Below are positions 35,258 to 46,887 of a stretch of 64,000 nt of DNA, piece after piece; the stretch's first letter is position 1, and each line of letters starts with the position of its first letter. The notes under the pieces were generated by a model. That model saw only the letters and a list, made by a program, of their open reading frames with translations. It was not told the DNA's origin and ran no database searches. Position numbers and translations under genes: made by a program. Origin of the DNA: Pleurotus ostreatus/Saccharomyces cerevisiae fusant (taxonomy: Eukaryota; Opisthokonta); NCBI GenBank assembly GCA_024196135.1, contig JAMQCK010000024.1, forward strand, positions 107,550-171,549, in the 5' to 3' direction.

Positions 35258-35778
35258 GGTGGTCGGGAGCAAGCCGCGTCGCGCGTCATGTCACGATCAC
35301 ATGCGGAGGTGACGGCACGTTCCCCGACTGCGCCAGGTTCGTGATCATGGGAGCAACGGCTCTTGTCTCCTGCCGTCGTGCAACGTGTTGTCCCCCTCGT
35401 GCCTGCTGGTCCATATCGGACTCAGATCCGATAGCCAGGCGCGTGCTTGCCAAAGGCGGGCAGAAAGGGATCACGATAAACGGCAAGTCTCCGGGCCCTT
35501 TCATTTGATCCCACACTGATTCCGTCCACCCTGCGCATCCAGGCGGCCTGCTGGATCATATACGAAGCGCCCGGATCGATGCTCGTCGTGTGAGAGGATG
35601 ACGAAGCCGGAGAGTATTCGCCAGCTTGTGGGAATGTTGCTTTTAGCCCCGCCCGCCTCACTATTACCGCCGCTCCCTCGCTGTTCTTTGTACGTCTTGC
35701 CCTCTTCCACGAGGGAACAGTGCGCTGAACACGGGGGACACCGCCCCCGACGTAGCTTGCGCTCTTGCTCTCGCGATC
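35258..35778. promoter_or_regulatory. Bidirectional promoter region
   Basis: 521 bp between the divergent start codons of the XPF-like gene (35257, minus) and the HMG-box gene (35779, plus). No TATA box stands out on either strand. The region must carry both promoters unless a start is misplaced. Confidence 0.5.
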
Positions 35779-38700
35779 ATGTCCAAGGAGACTACTGCAA
35801 GAAGTCTCGGCGAATCGCAAGACGCGACTCATCCTCTGTTCAGTGCACAGGTGTCGCACCGGGAAGACGACGGAGACGACGCGCCCGATGAAGTGGACGA
35901 TGGCCCCCCACCTCTGGTTGACCCACCTCCATCCATGACTTTCACATTCAACACAGACATGACTCCGTACGAAGGTGGTCTTCAGCAGACGGCGCCGTTC
36001 CCCACTGCTTTCCCTCCGTCTATGACCACTTCTTCGGGTCCCCCCTCAGGCGGAGAACTCGTCTCGCTCTATCCCAATGACGCGTTCATTGGCGGCGGCC
36101 GAACGAACAGACGGCGCGCGCAAGACCCGGACTACATCCCAAGAGCGCCGAACGCGTTCATCTTGTTCCGCGCCTCTTTCGTACGTACCCACCAACTTGA
36201 AGCAGGGAGCGGAGGAAAGAAGGATCGTCTCGGCAAGCTCGTTGGTGCGTCTGCTACTCTAATATTCTTTGCCACATTTCTGAACGTTGATGCAGGACAA
36301 GCCTGGCGCGCTCTACCAACACACGAGCGCCGAGAATGGGAAGCCAGGGCAGCCCTTGCACAGGAAGAGCATCGCCGGCGCTACCCCGACTGGCGCTTCA
36401 AGCCACAGCAAATTGCCGCCGGACTCGGGCAACCCTCGGGCCCGCGACCGCGCAAGGGCAGGATCAAAGACGGGGGCGGCGGGAATCATGACAGAGGCGA
36501 AGGCAGCAGCAAGCACAGCGCAGCAGCTTCGCGAAGGCAGCCTGAGGAAAGCGCCGCACAAGAAGAAACCCAGAACGCCTCATCCTCGGCAAACGTGTAC
36601 GAATTCCCAGGGCCACAGATATTGCTGGATGCTCCTACTAGCAATAACCCTTCAGAGGAGCAGTCTCCACCTCTACCTTCGACGTCTGCTTCCTCGAATC
36701 AGCAAGACGCCCGCCAAACTTTTCCAGCACCACCGACGCGTCAGTACCTGGCCCCTCCGCCACCATCTGATGCGGCGTCTGGCCGAGTGCGCTCGAGGTC
36801 GCTGGCGACGTCCACACGCTCACGGTCGACCCCTTCACGTCGAGGACGTGGGAGGAGCGTCGATTTGAGCGGCGTCTCTCGCCCCGTTCCTCAACCTCCT
36901 GAAAGCCCTCGCAAACGCTCCGCGAAGGTAGCACAACTCTCTGGGTCCGATGAGCATGACCCGTCGCGTGGGCGGAATACGGGCGTGTCCCCGCCTCGTA
37001 AAAGACAGGATAAAGGGAAGGGTCGCGAGGCGAGCGTTTCGGGAGGTCTGTTTGCGGCCGCCGCCCTTAGCGCAGAGCAGCAGGAGCAGGCGCAATGGGA
37101 TGGACCGCCATCGACGCCCGAGTCGTCGTTCAGCTCACCCGTGCTTAGCGAGGCGGCTGCGTCTACAGCAACCACACAGCCCCTGCAGGCGCCCACACTG
37201 GGTCCACTGAACATCCGCTTCTTCCACGATCCCCGCAGCGCGTCGAGCCCCAGGAAAGCACCTCGAGATTCGTCTCATGATTTTTATGCCTCTTCTGTGC
37301 CCTTGCAGCCTATACCCTTCCCGGCAACGGGGCCTCGCACGCCTGTCATGTCGCCTGCGACGACAGTGCTGTCGCCCTTGACATCGCCGTCGACTTCGTT
37401 CGCGTCGCCCGTAATGCAACCTGCTGCCGTGCAGGAGCCCGAGCGCAACCCTTTCAACACTGTCCCCCTCACTGAGATGTTCAAGCGCGCGTCTTCCGCA
37501 CCGCCAGTGGAAAAGGGTTCCTCGTCGTCTTCCTCCTCATCTTCGTCTACCTCGACGCGCGTGCCGGACTTCATCGCTCGTCGGGAGGAGGAAGAGGAGT
37601 CCGATGGTGATGGCGGAAGCAGCAGCGGGAGTACGACACCGCAGAACGTTGTGCGCGCGGCGCCTCCGGGCAGCGCGCCCATATCGATCCCTTTCGGGGT
37701 CGGGAAGGTTGGACAGCCTGGTGTTGGGTGGGACGGAACGGGACCGCTGTTTCCCTTCGCTGCATCGGGTGGGAGCTCGGGCGCCATTGGTGCGCGACCG
37801 ACGCACGGGAGGAGGGAGACGATCTCGTTACCAGTGCAGAGGGCACCGCCTACACATCATACGTCTCCGATGCCTCAGCAAGAGTACTCTTTCGCTCCGG
37901 AAGCAAGCTCAAGTCATTCGTCGCCTCATTTCGCACCTGCTGTACATGCTCCAGCTCCGACAAGCTACGCCGCGGGATATCAGCATCAGCATCAGGCCCA
38001 GCAAGCTGCGCATGTCGAGCAGCAGCCCGCTGCTCACGACGCACCTGCTCAACAGCAGCAACCACAGCAAAACTGGGCACCACTGACCACCGAAGGCATG
38101 GGCTACGAATGCAGCGACTGGCAGGCAAGACCACTTATTCTCTGTCGCCCCCGACCTCAGCTGATGATCGCCCAGCCATACCACCACCAACAGCCTGAAG
38201 ACACAGGCGGCATTTCATGGACGAGGGCGGACGGTCGACAAGGGGTGGTGGCGGCGATTGACGCGCCCAAGGCGCAGGTGAAGTGGCCGTCGGACTACGA
38301 GGGAGAGACGCTGCAGTATCCGGAGACGATGGACTGGACGACGCAGGAGTCGCCTGAGCCTCCACCGGTCATGTTGCCGGTACAGAACGAGCCAGCTTAT
38401 GTGCAGCATCAACAACAGCCTAACGAATACCCGGCTTACCAGAACGCGGGCTGGGCGCAGACGGGGTGGACTTCCCATGCTTCGCACGAGCCTCAGCAAG
38501 CAGCGTACAGCCCTGGTGTATGGCAATCTCAGCAGACGACATGGGCGCCAACTACCACTTGGGATCAGCAGCAATACTACCAGCAATACACGCAGACATC
38601 GCCGTATACCCAATCTCAGTCTTCCCTCCTGTCCCAGCTTCAGCAATCGTGGAGCCAGGCGCAACACTCGCCATACATGCATACCCAGCATGCACCCTAC

Positions 38701-38940
38701 GCGCATCCTACGCACTCACCCTACGCCCAACCAGAACAATCGTCGGCGCAGGTGTCGCCTCTTGCGAGCCCGGCGATGAAGAGCCTGTCGCCAGCGGAGC
38801 AGCCGAGAACGAGTTGGGGCGGTGGATGGGCTGGCGGCAGCGAAGAGTTCAGCTCCAATACGGCCAGTATGTATCCCTCGGGGTCAAGCTGGTCATCCTA
38901 TCAGGGTGGATGGGACGCGCCTTCGGAGGAGCGTCGTTGA
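35779..38940 (+). CDS. HMG-box transcription factor
   Basis: Long ORF of about 1,050 codons with at least one intron that keeps the frame open. The single HMG box begins IPRAPNAFILFRASF and is interrupted at 36245-36295 by a 51-nt GT..AG intron; removal joins GKLVGQAWRALPTHERREWE to AQEEHRRRYPDWRFKP, restoring the canonical box. The box type (MATA_HMG/ROX1-like, ending RRYPDWRF) binds DNA in the minor groove. The rest is Ser/Pro/Gln-rich and low-complexity, including a serine run near 37515-37550 and Gln/His/Tyr-rich repeats in the last 250 residues. A second possible intron, 38129-38179, would use a GC donor and also keeps frame. The true length is therefore about 1,020-1,036 residues. Members of this class regulate mating, filamentation or stress genes; no target can be assigned. 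Confidence 0.88.
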   Translation: MSKETTARSLGESQDATHPLFSAQVSHREDDGDDAPDEVDDGPPPLVDPPPSMTFTFNTDMTPYEGGLQQTAPFPTAFPPSMTTSSGPPSGGELVSLYPNDAFIGGGRTNRRRAQDPDYIPRAPNAFILFRASFVRTHQLEAGSGGKKDRLGKLVGASATLIFFATFLNVDAGQAWRALPTHERREWEARAALAQEEHRRRYPDWRFKPQQIAAGLGQPSGPRPRKGRIKDGGGGNHDRGEGSSKHSAAASRRQPEESAAQEETQNASSSANVYEFPGPQILLDAPTSNNPSEEQSPPLPSTSASSNQQDARQTFPAPPTRQYLAPPPPSDAASGRVRSRSLATSTRSRSTPSRRGRGRSVDLSGVSRPVPQPPESPRKRSAKVAQLSGSDEHDPSRGRNTGVSPPRKRQDKGKGREASVSGGLFAAAALSAEQQEQAQWDGPPSTPESSFSSPVLSEAAASTATTQPLQAPTLGPLNIRFFHDPRSASSPRKAPRDSSHDFYASSVPLQPIPFPATGPRTPVMSPATTVLSPLTSPSTSFASPVMQPAAVQEPERNPFNTVPLTEMFKRASSAPPVEKGSSSSSSSSSSTSTRVPDFIARREEEEESDGDGGSSSGSTTPQNVVRAAPPGSAPISIPFGVGKVGQPGVGWDGTGPLFPFAASGGSSGAIGARPTHGRRETISLPVQRAPPTHHTSPMPQQEYSFAPEASSSHSSPHFAPAVHAPAPTSYAAGYQHQHQAQQAAHVEQQPAAHDAPAQQQQPQQNWAPLTTEGMGYECSDWQARPLILCRPRPQLMIAQPYHHQQPEDTGGISWTRADGRQGVVAAIDAPKAQVKWPSDYEGETLQYPETMDWTTQESPEPPPVMLPVQNEPAYVQHQQQPNEYPAYQNAGWAQTGWTSHASHEPQQAAYSPGVWQSQQTTWAPTTTWDQQQYYQQYTQTSPYTQSQSSLLSQLQQSWSQAQHSPYMHTQHAPYAHPTHSPYAQPEQSSAQVSPLASPAMKSLSPAEQPRTSWGGGWAGGSEEFSSNTASMYPSGSSWSSYQGGWDAPSEERR

Positions 38941-39249
38941 CGACCATGAACGACTGCATATTTCTTGGACTGTGCATATCTCAATTGTAAACCTCATACC
39001 TGCTTCATTATGTACCTATATCGCATACCCACTAGCCCCAACGAGCTGGTCTCCCTCTGTAGCTTCTTTTCTGTAAAATATATTGGGACTTTGACTTGCA
39101 CTGTGGGTCCACGCCGCGTGGCATGCTGACGGCCGAGGTGTTATGTAACGGCGCATACGGAGGTAACATCTTGACCTTGTACTCCTCCGGGCGCCATTGG
39201 CAAGCTCAAGAAACGCCGGACGAGCACCGTCGTCGCCGTTCCTCTCACC
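38941..39249. other. Short intergenic region, no gene seen
   Basis: 309 bp between the tandem HMG-box and VPS17 genes; 3' UTR plus promoter presumed. Confidence 0.5.
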
Positions 39250-41547
39250 ATGTTTGACCCACTCAGCTCATCCGCTGCCGCGTTCGGTGGCAGCAACGAG
39301 GAGCCGCCGCCGTGGCCGACGACGCCCCACCTCCCCAACTCACGTCAGTCCCCGGCCGTGTCCGCGTCGGCTGCCCCGCTGATAGTCTGCAGCCATCCCC
39401 CACCTAGGCCGCGGCTCGTCCCCCAAGCCCCCGACGCCCGAGAAGGGCCCGGCGAATGGCCCGTTCGGGAAGCAGCCGCAAATCTACGGCCAGCCCGAGG
39501 CGGGACTGATCTCCCCGCGCGAGACGACGGCCTCGGACGGGACGCGCTTCGAGCGCGGGGACCCCTACCTGCGCGTGCGCATCACCGGGCTCGACCGCAA
39601 CAGGCGCGACATCCTCATCAAGTTCGACGCGCAGACGAACCTCTCCAACTTCACCGGCACCACGTACCGCAATGTGTCGCGCTCCTACCTCGAGTTCCAG
39701 CAGTTCTACGAGAGCATCGTGCACAGCAACCCGCAGACGATCGTTCCTGCCCTCCCGCTTGCACAGACATCGGCGCCGACGGATGAGGAGGATGACAGGC
39801 TCGTGCGAATCATGCTGCAGCGGTGGATGACGAGGATCTGCGAGGACCCGATTCTGCTAGCAGATGAGGATCTCAGGTCGTTTATTGAGAGTGACTTTGG
39901 CTACCAGCCTACACCTCGACCACGCCGGAAGACGTCCTCCGGCTTCAGCCTCATCCGACGCGGCGTGCCCGACGAGGACGAGGAGTTGCAACGCGCGCGA
40001 TTCGAGCTCACCAAGCTGGAGGGACAATTCTTCGAGACCGCTCGCGCAGTCGACAAACTTGCATTGGCGCGTAAAAGTGAGTGTCAAATGCCTAAGAATA
40101 CCTGCAGTCGCTCACAATTGCGCAGCCCTCGCAGGAGCTCACTCGGAAATGGGGAACAAACTTATCAACGTCGCGATAACCGAAGCCCACCCTCCCCTCG
40201 CTAATGCCTTCCGCAAGATTGGTAGGACATGGCATAGCGTCGCTGACCTCGATCAGGCGCAAGCCATCAGCGAGTGTGTCGTGATTGGCGACTCTCTTGG
40301 CTACCAGGGTATGAACGCGCGTTCAGCCAAGGAGACACTGCAGATGCGCACAGGCGTTCTGGAGGAATACCAAGCCGCAGTCAAGACGACCATATCCAAG
40401 CGCCGGCAGATCGAGCGCTTGAAAGCCAGCTCGAATATCCGTCCAGACAAGGTTGATGATGCGCTCGAAGACATGGAGGAGGTACGTCCCACGCGTGTTG
40501 GCCTTTCGGAAATGTCCTCATTACCGATGATAGGCAAACAAGTACGAGCAAGTACTTGCCCGGAGAGCGGAGGGCATCTCACAAAACCTGCATCGCGCAC
40601 TGGAAACTCATAATCGCTACGCGAACGACGATATCATGACCGCCCTCATCGAGCATGCTCGATCCTCCATCATGTACGAACGCCAGCTCCTCCGCGAGCT
40701 CGAAGCTCTGCGCACCGATGTCAACAACGCGGACAAGCCCGCCCCTCCTACGACAAATGGTGTCCCGCGTCCCACCATTATACCCCCTTTGGAGGACTTC
40801 TCCAAGCCCCCTGTACCCCCGCCATCTGCGCCTGCGACGTCGTCCCGCATGCCTCCCCAGATACAGACCCCTCCACAGAGCGCGTCCATAGGGCCCAGCC
40901 GTGCGGCTTCGATCTCTGCGCAGCCGTCTCCGGTCCGTCCCTCGTATCCAGAACCGCCGTCGTCTTCAGCCTCGACGACGGGTATATATTCGAACGAGGC
41001 GCCTCCCTCGCCATCACCGTCGGGTCCTGTTGCACGCGCCGACCCGCTCTTGTCAGCGCAGACACCGACGCGCGCAGGCTCGAGCTCGCAACCACCCCAG
41101 TCACCCGGCGCTGGGCCCTCCTCTCCATCATCGCTCACCCCAGCCGTGAGCCCGCGCCCTCAGCAGGATGGACCTCCCCTTGGTGGCCGCTTCGACGGCA
41201 CAAAGTCCATGTTCGTCAAGCCCTCCCCGTCGCCACTCGCCTCTGGCCCGCCGCTCTCCGCGTCCGCCATCGTGCAGCACCCAAACACGGCCCCAGGTCC
41301 TCTAGGCCCCCTCGGCGCACCCGCAACCATCAATGGCGCATCCGACCCTCTGCTGGGCGCCCCTCTCGGTGGCAGCAGCGCCGCCGTCCCCTCCAGCTCC
41401 GGGCAGCACCCCGCCTCCCTGCAGAACGGGCTGGACCCCCTGGGCCAGTTCAAGCCCGCATTCGCGTCCGCATCGGTGCGCGTGAACCCTGGTCGGCCGC
41501 GGCTGGACGCGAAGGAGGCGGCGAGCAAGCTGGCGAATATGTTTTAG
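39250..41547 (+). CDS. VPS17: Vps17-like PX-BAR sorting nexin of the retromer
   Basis: Membrane-remodelling subunit of the retromer/SNX-BAR coat that returns receptors from endosomes to the Golgi. Exon 1 (39250-39343) is joined to an exon starting at 39408 (NSRRGSSPKPPTPEKGP); further introns lie near 40080 and 40480-40535. The PX domain runs from YLRVRITGLDRNRRDILIKF through FTGTTYRNVSRSYLEFQQFY and VPALPLAQTS to SFIESDFGYQP, matching Vps17 more closely than Vps5. A BAR-type helical region follows (AHSEMGNKLINVAI, AFRKIGRTWHSVADL, EEYQAAVKTTISKRRQIERL, HARSSIMYERQLLRELEAL). The C-terminal 260 residues are Pro/Ser-rich and look disordered, ending RLDAKEAASKLANMF, a short helix that may be a binding motif. 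About 700 residues. Confidence 0.9.
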
Positions 41548-42292
41548 GGGAAGAGGAGGATAAGTAGAGTATGGTCAGGATAATGTTGTGATTGATGGCT
41601 TCAACCCATGTTTCTTGTGTTGTACCTATTTACTACTACTGCAGGAGGATGGAAATGACTTTGACATGCACACGATCGAGTGTGAAAAGATCTTTGTGTT
41701 GAGACGTGCCAACTTTGGAGCCCTGAACCAAGTCAAGCAGAAGATTCGCTCAATTCACATAAATTACAGTCGACATCCCCAGCATCAAGCCAAGTCCATT
41801 CAATGGTTCCCATTCGATGTATACCGTGGTACCCATACAATGCGCGAAAAGTCCGTGTACAAAGCGAGTCTGATAGCTGAGAGTAGGAACCGGTAACTCT
41901 CGAAGCATGTCCGTTGGAATAGCAAGTGGTTGAGCGCGTATAGTAGCGAGCGAGCACGCAGGCGCGGTGGCCAGCAAGCGAGCAGACGCGAGCGAGTGCA
42001 GCAGCAACTGCAGTAACAAGTACACCCATGCAGCTGCAGGAGCAGAAAGCAACCGCAGACGTCGCCAGCAACCGCGCGTACGTAATCATTAAGATGGGCG
42101 GGAGGATAGCATGCGGATAGGCCGTATAAACAAGACGAATTAGGATCGTATGCAAGTACGGAAAGTCCGCTTAGCGGTGGGATAGCGGTGGGATGACTGT
42201 CACATAAAGCGGGTAGGATGAAAGGGGCACGGAAAGCGGGGGAGGAAGCACAACGAACAGACCAACGACAGACCGATAGCGAAGAGGCACGC
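41548..42292. other. Convergent intergenic region, no gene seen
   Basis: 745 bp between the 3' ends of VPS17 and the GH17 gene. The stretch 41940-42060 is rich in GCGAGC and GCAG words; it is low-complexity rather than coding. Confidence 0.5.
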
Positions 42293-44046
42293 TTAAGGCG
42301 CCGCACAGTCGGGGATCGTCAGGTCCTTGAGCTGGCGGCTACAGAGTTTGTCAGCATCATACACACCGCGTCACAAGTGAAGTAACTTACTCCTTCGTGA
42401 AGAGACCCCACCAGCCCTCAACACCGCCGTACATCTCATCCTTCCACTCCTCATCGAAGAACTGCAATGTTCCTGTCAGCGATGAATCCAAGTAAAAGAG
42501 ATTGTTTACCAACCTCGAAGAAGAAGTAGCCGGTGTTGTTGGCGTTCGCTTGGCAGACGAAGTCGTCGAGGAAGATCTGCGAGCTATGTCAGCCGAATCC
42601 TTGGATCGCTCGTTGCCCCTCAGCCTACCTGGAGGTTAGCAACAGATGCATCGCTGGCACCGTTGTTGGCGTTGCCCTCGTCAGACGATTTCTGAGGGTA
42701 CAATCAGCGCGAGCCTTTGTGTGACTGAGGCATAGCTACTCACCGTCGGCCAGCCCGTCTCCGCAATGTACATCTGCGGCTTGTTGCTCAACTGCGACGC
42801 CGGCTCGACATTGGTCTCCTCAAAGAACGAGAATACCCATGACGCTGCGTCATCCGCGGTGGTGTTTGCGAACCAAGCGTGAACGTTCGACATCTGATTA
42901 AGGTGGATGAGTTCATGAAATACCGAAACGGCCGAGAGAGGTACGCACGCCATAGTCAACGCTCTCAAGGACCTGGTCGTTGAAGTAGCTGCCCGCATCA
43001 GAGTTGCCAACCGGGAGATCGACGCCAAGGTCGCTCAGCATCTGCTTGGTGTCATCGATGTCGGCGATGAGAAGCTTGGCGCCCGCGTTGCCGACAGAGT
43101 CATTGGGGTCCGTGCCGCCATTGTCGTTGAGGTAGCTGCATCGCCCATCAGCTCAAAAACCCTCACCAAGAACGAGAAGCCTCCTCACTTGAGAATGTAC
43201 TCATTGCCCACGGTGATGCCCGCAATATGGTCCGTGCCGTAGGTCTGGATCGCCTCCTTGAGGGTATCACGCTGGCGCGTATACGCGTCCGAGTCGCCAG
43301 GAACGTCGTAGTTGGCGAGGTACACTTGCATACTGAAGGTCACGAGTCAGATCAGTGAGGTTTCAGCGGGCACAGGTCGAGAAGCACTCACTCGACCTTG
43401 GTCTGCTGGATGGCCTCGAGCTGTGAGCAGCAACATGATGATTAGATCAGGCCGCAAGGACACGGACTCGGGGACGTACCACAAGCGCCGACTGGTTGCA
43501 GTCCGCGCCATACAAGCGCACACGCTTCGTTAGCTGCGACATGAGCTGTGTGGCGTGTCAGTCGTACATCTCGATAACACAGCGTTCCCTGCCCACCTGA
43601 ATATCCTTGATGACATTCTCTGCGCGCCACATTAGCCTGAGAGCATCCTGTCGGACACGTCGCACTCACCAAGAGTAGCGCCACAGTTCGGCATAATCGA
43701 GCCCTCCGGCGTGTAAGCAATGCCGTAGAAGGACTGGTGCAAGCGGTCGTCCTTGACGAAGTTGGACGGGTCGCTGCCCACCGAGTCTGACGACTCGGGG
43801 TTGGTCGCTCCGCCCTTGCTGCCAGAGGAAGAGGACTTGTTGTTGCGCGAGAGACCGACACCAAGACCGACGGCCAGCGCGATGATCACGACGAGGGCGA
43901 CGACACTGCCAATGACCTGGCAGCACAGCCCGTTAGCTTGGCACAACCACCCACATACGAGCACGACGCACAATCTTCTTCGCCCGCCGCGAGCGCGCCT
44001 CGCTCTTCTCAAGCGCTGCGGCCATTCCGCTCTTGTAGTCCGACAT
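42293..44046 (-). CDS. Membrane-anchored GH17 beta-1,3-glucanase-like protein
   Basis: Type II membrane glycoside hydrolase acting on cell-wall beta-1,3-glucan. About 400 residues in roughly ten small exons. The cytosolic N-terminus (MSDYKSGMAAALEKSEARSR) is followed by one membrane helix (VIGSVVALVVIIALAVGLGV), a Ser/Gly-rich spacer and the GH17 barrel. Motifs in order: FYGIAYTPEGSIMPNCGATL, RVRLYGADCNQ, MQVYLANYDVPGD, ITVGNEYIL (catalytic acid Glu), DLPVGNSDAGSYFN, MSNVHAWFANTTADDAASWV, MYIAETGWPT (nucleophile Glu) and YFFFEFFDEEWKDE. The tail is VEGWWGLFTKERQLKDLTIPDC. Both catalytic glutamates are present. Several exons are under 40 nt, so automatic models may miss them. The start at 44046 is the only Met before the anchor. 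Confidence 0.9.
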
Positions 44047-44864
44047 GTTGCAGGTGTGTACGCGCGCGATTAATCGAGAGGTGTACGGGGGATGGGACGT
44101 TGAAGGAGTGACGGGGACGTTCGTGGACGGATCAAGAGTTCGAAAAGGTGATGAAAGACGAAGTCAAGAGGTGAAAGAGCAGCAGACAGCTTTCGGGTCT
44201 CGACCGGTCGCAGGAGAGGAGCTGGCCAAGCAGCTAAAATATAAAAGGGCAGGGGGAGGGAGCAAGCCGTCGAAACACACCGCCACTCAATATTCATATC
44301 ACCCGCGTAGCGACCGGATCGGCGACGCCTCGCCGGCCGAGCGCCGAGGATTCATCGAGCATCAGCGATTCCTCGGGATCGTCAGAGGTCTTGCGAGCCA
44401 CAGAGAGCAAGTCTAGTGAGCTGTCTATTGTGGACGAGAGTGGAAAGTGCACGGTTCATTTGCGCAGCAACTCCTACTGCGCTTCGGCAGGGTGGGCGAA
44501 GCCGCGAAGCGGGCCAAGCACGGCCAACCATAACAGGGAATATTCTGCCGTGGACCCACAGCGCGAACGCAGCGATGGTGTATTGCTCAGACGAACCAAA
44601 GTCATATTGGAGTAAAGTACAGTGCGTAAGGGTCTACACGAGGGATCAAGGATCCGATTCGGGGTAACGACGAAGCGCAAAGTCCCCGTTACAGCAGCAG
44701 AAATACAGCGTCAGGCAGAACGATCTCGAGCAGCGCACACGGGGAGACAGGATAACAAAGACACAGATTGGTACATTAGTTCATACAGCGACCTACCTAA
44801 CGACCCAGCATTCCATACGATTTATGCGAGTGATGTTTGTTTGGATGGATGACCGAGAGCTCCT
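44047..44864. other. Intergenic region, no gene seen
   Basis: 818 bp between the GH17 start and the NAP1 stop. An AT-rich box (ATATAAAAG on the plus strand, about 44238-44247) may belong to the GH17 promoter. No coding signal seen. Confidence 0.5.
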
Positions 44865-46561
44865 TTACTGCTGCTTGCACTCCTCGGGGTTGACGTTGCT
44901 GCCAGCACCCTTACCCTTCTTGGCCGGACGTCGCCTTGATGGGAGGTCGTCGTCATCATCGTCATCGTCGTCCTCGTCCGAAGCCTCCGTCTCGTAGTCA
45001 TCCTCGTCTTCAGACTCGGAGTAGTCGTCGAAGGCAAGGGCCTTGCCAGTGAAGTAATCAATGGCTCGCGGGACAACCTGAGGTTATGTGAGCCGATGCA
45101 CTCCGATAAAGCTGAAGAAGGGCTGACCTTCTCTTTGATGTCCTCGCCAATCTGGTAGTCAATCTCCAGACGCTCGTCGATCTCCTCCATCGCCTCAGCC
45201 TCTTCTTCGGTCTTGTGATAAATCAGCATGGGAAGCTAACACTCGGTAACAAACAGTATCGTACCTGTGCCTCGTCAGCGTTGGGCGGAAGAGGCGGGTC
45301 GAAGAAGTTGAAGAATGACTGCGTCGGCTTCGCCTTGCGCACAAGACGCGTACGGTTCGTGCCTGCCAGCTCGTTTAGCGCCGTCTCAATCGTGCATTTG
45401 CTCGCGAAGAGCTCACTCTTATTCCTTTGCCTTTTGACCTCCCATTCCCTGGTCAGATCCATATCCTCCTCCTTCCAGTCGATCTTCGTCCCAATCGCCT
45501 TGTCGTAGACTGATATATCGTCAGCGCGACGGACATGGTGATAATTTGGCGAAAATCTCACTCCAGTCACCCAGATCGTCAACAGTCGGCTGGTAGAAGT
45601 AGGTCTTCACCAGCACGTCATTGGAGAAGTACGGGTTCTCCGCCGCGTTGAAGTAGAACAATAAGCTATACCCCGGACTCGAGGCAGACTCCTCGGGTAT
45701 TGACACCAACTTCTTGATTTCTGGACAGGTAAGTGAGTAAGTGCCGAATCCGCTGTCATGAAAGCGCCTTCCCGCACCTTCGTCAGTATCTTTTAACGGC
45801 AAGTTGACCACGCGGATATCCGTGAGCCACTTAAGCGCCTCCTCATCGCGTTCAGTGATGAGCTCCATGAGTCCCGGATGTGTGCGGAGGGCATTGAGCC
45901 AGAACGAAGGGATCGCAGAGGGTCCTATGACGACGTCAGACACGCGTCGGCTAGTCGCGATGGCCATACGCACCCGCTTCGCCCTCAACATTGGACTCCT
46001 TGTAGTCCTCGTCCTCCTCCTTGAAGAGCTCCGCGCCCTTCTTCACCTCCTCCTCCTTCGGCGCGGCCGCACCAGTAACGATGGCCTTTCTGCGGTCGTA
46101 CAGAGGCTGCTGGAGCGCGTTGTACTACGCGATCGGCCATCTTCGTCAGCATCCCGATCGCGATGGGACGCGACGGCGCTCACCTTCCGCTCGAGCTCGA
46201 GCGCCTCCCACTTGAACTTGTTGAGCAGCGCGTCCTGCTCGGTCTGGATGCCCTTGAGCGCCTCGACGCTGCGCTTGACGTCGTCCGGCAGGCTCTCGAC
46301 GTAGCCGCTGCTCGCGCCCACGAGCGAGCCGAGGCGGCTCGTCACCATCGACTGCAGCGCGCCCGCGACCGCGCTCCCCGACAGCCCCGCCTCGGCCTCC
46401 TCGCCCTCGGCGTCTTCGCTGATCGCGGCGACGGTGGGGCGGGAGAGACCGCTGGTGATCGGGGCGTGGTTGAGGGGCGTGTTCTGGGGAGTGGGCGCGG
46501 TGATGTTGGAAGAGGACATGGGGATGCCCGTAGGCTGGTCGCTGTCGCTGGACGAGGCCAT
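44865..46561 (-). CDS. NAP1: Nucleosome assembly protein, NAP1 family
   Basis: Histone H2A/H2B chaperone. About 460 residues in six or so exons. The Ser/Pro/Thr-rich N-terminus precedes the dimerisation helix (SVEALKGIQTEQDALLNKFK, EALELERKYNALQQPLYDRR). The NAP core shows GAAAPKEEEVKKG, IPSFWLNALRTHPGLMELIT, WLTDIRVVNLPLKD, FHDSGFGTYSLT, YSLLFYFNAAENPYFSNDVL and SFFNFFDPPLPPN, the classic NAP1 signature. The C-terminus is strongly acidic (EASDEDDDDDDDDD) and then basic (PSRRPAKKGKG), as expected. Translation begins at the ATG at 46561 (MASSSDSDQPTG). The KAIVTG motif points to NAP1 rather than SET/Vps75. Confidence 0.94.
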
Positions 46562-46887
46562 GGTGGTCACAGTCTAAGAAGCGTTCGAGCGATCACCAAC
46601 GTCAACCCTCGACCCAAAATCGGATCTTCTGCATGGACAGTCATGCGGTCATGTGCACTCGCGAGATCAAGTTGAACTTGGAACTTGAACTTGCGCGATT
46701 CGATTTCGATGACTGGGTTGGAATAGCCAGTATATAGCCCTGAGATCAACAATACATAGCATACAGTACCACATCCTATTGGCATTTGCCGTGCCACGAA
46801 TGTTCGACGTTGAACGTTCGCATCCCTTCGCCATCGTGTACTCCTCGCGCGCATCGCCCAATCATTGAGAGAGAAATACCAAATCCT
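46562..46887. other. Short intergenic region, no gene seen
   Basis: 326 bp holding the NAP1 promoter and the 3' UTR of the F-box-like gene. Confidence 0.5.
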
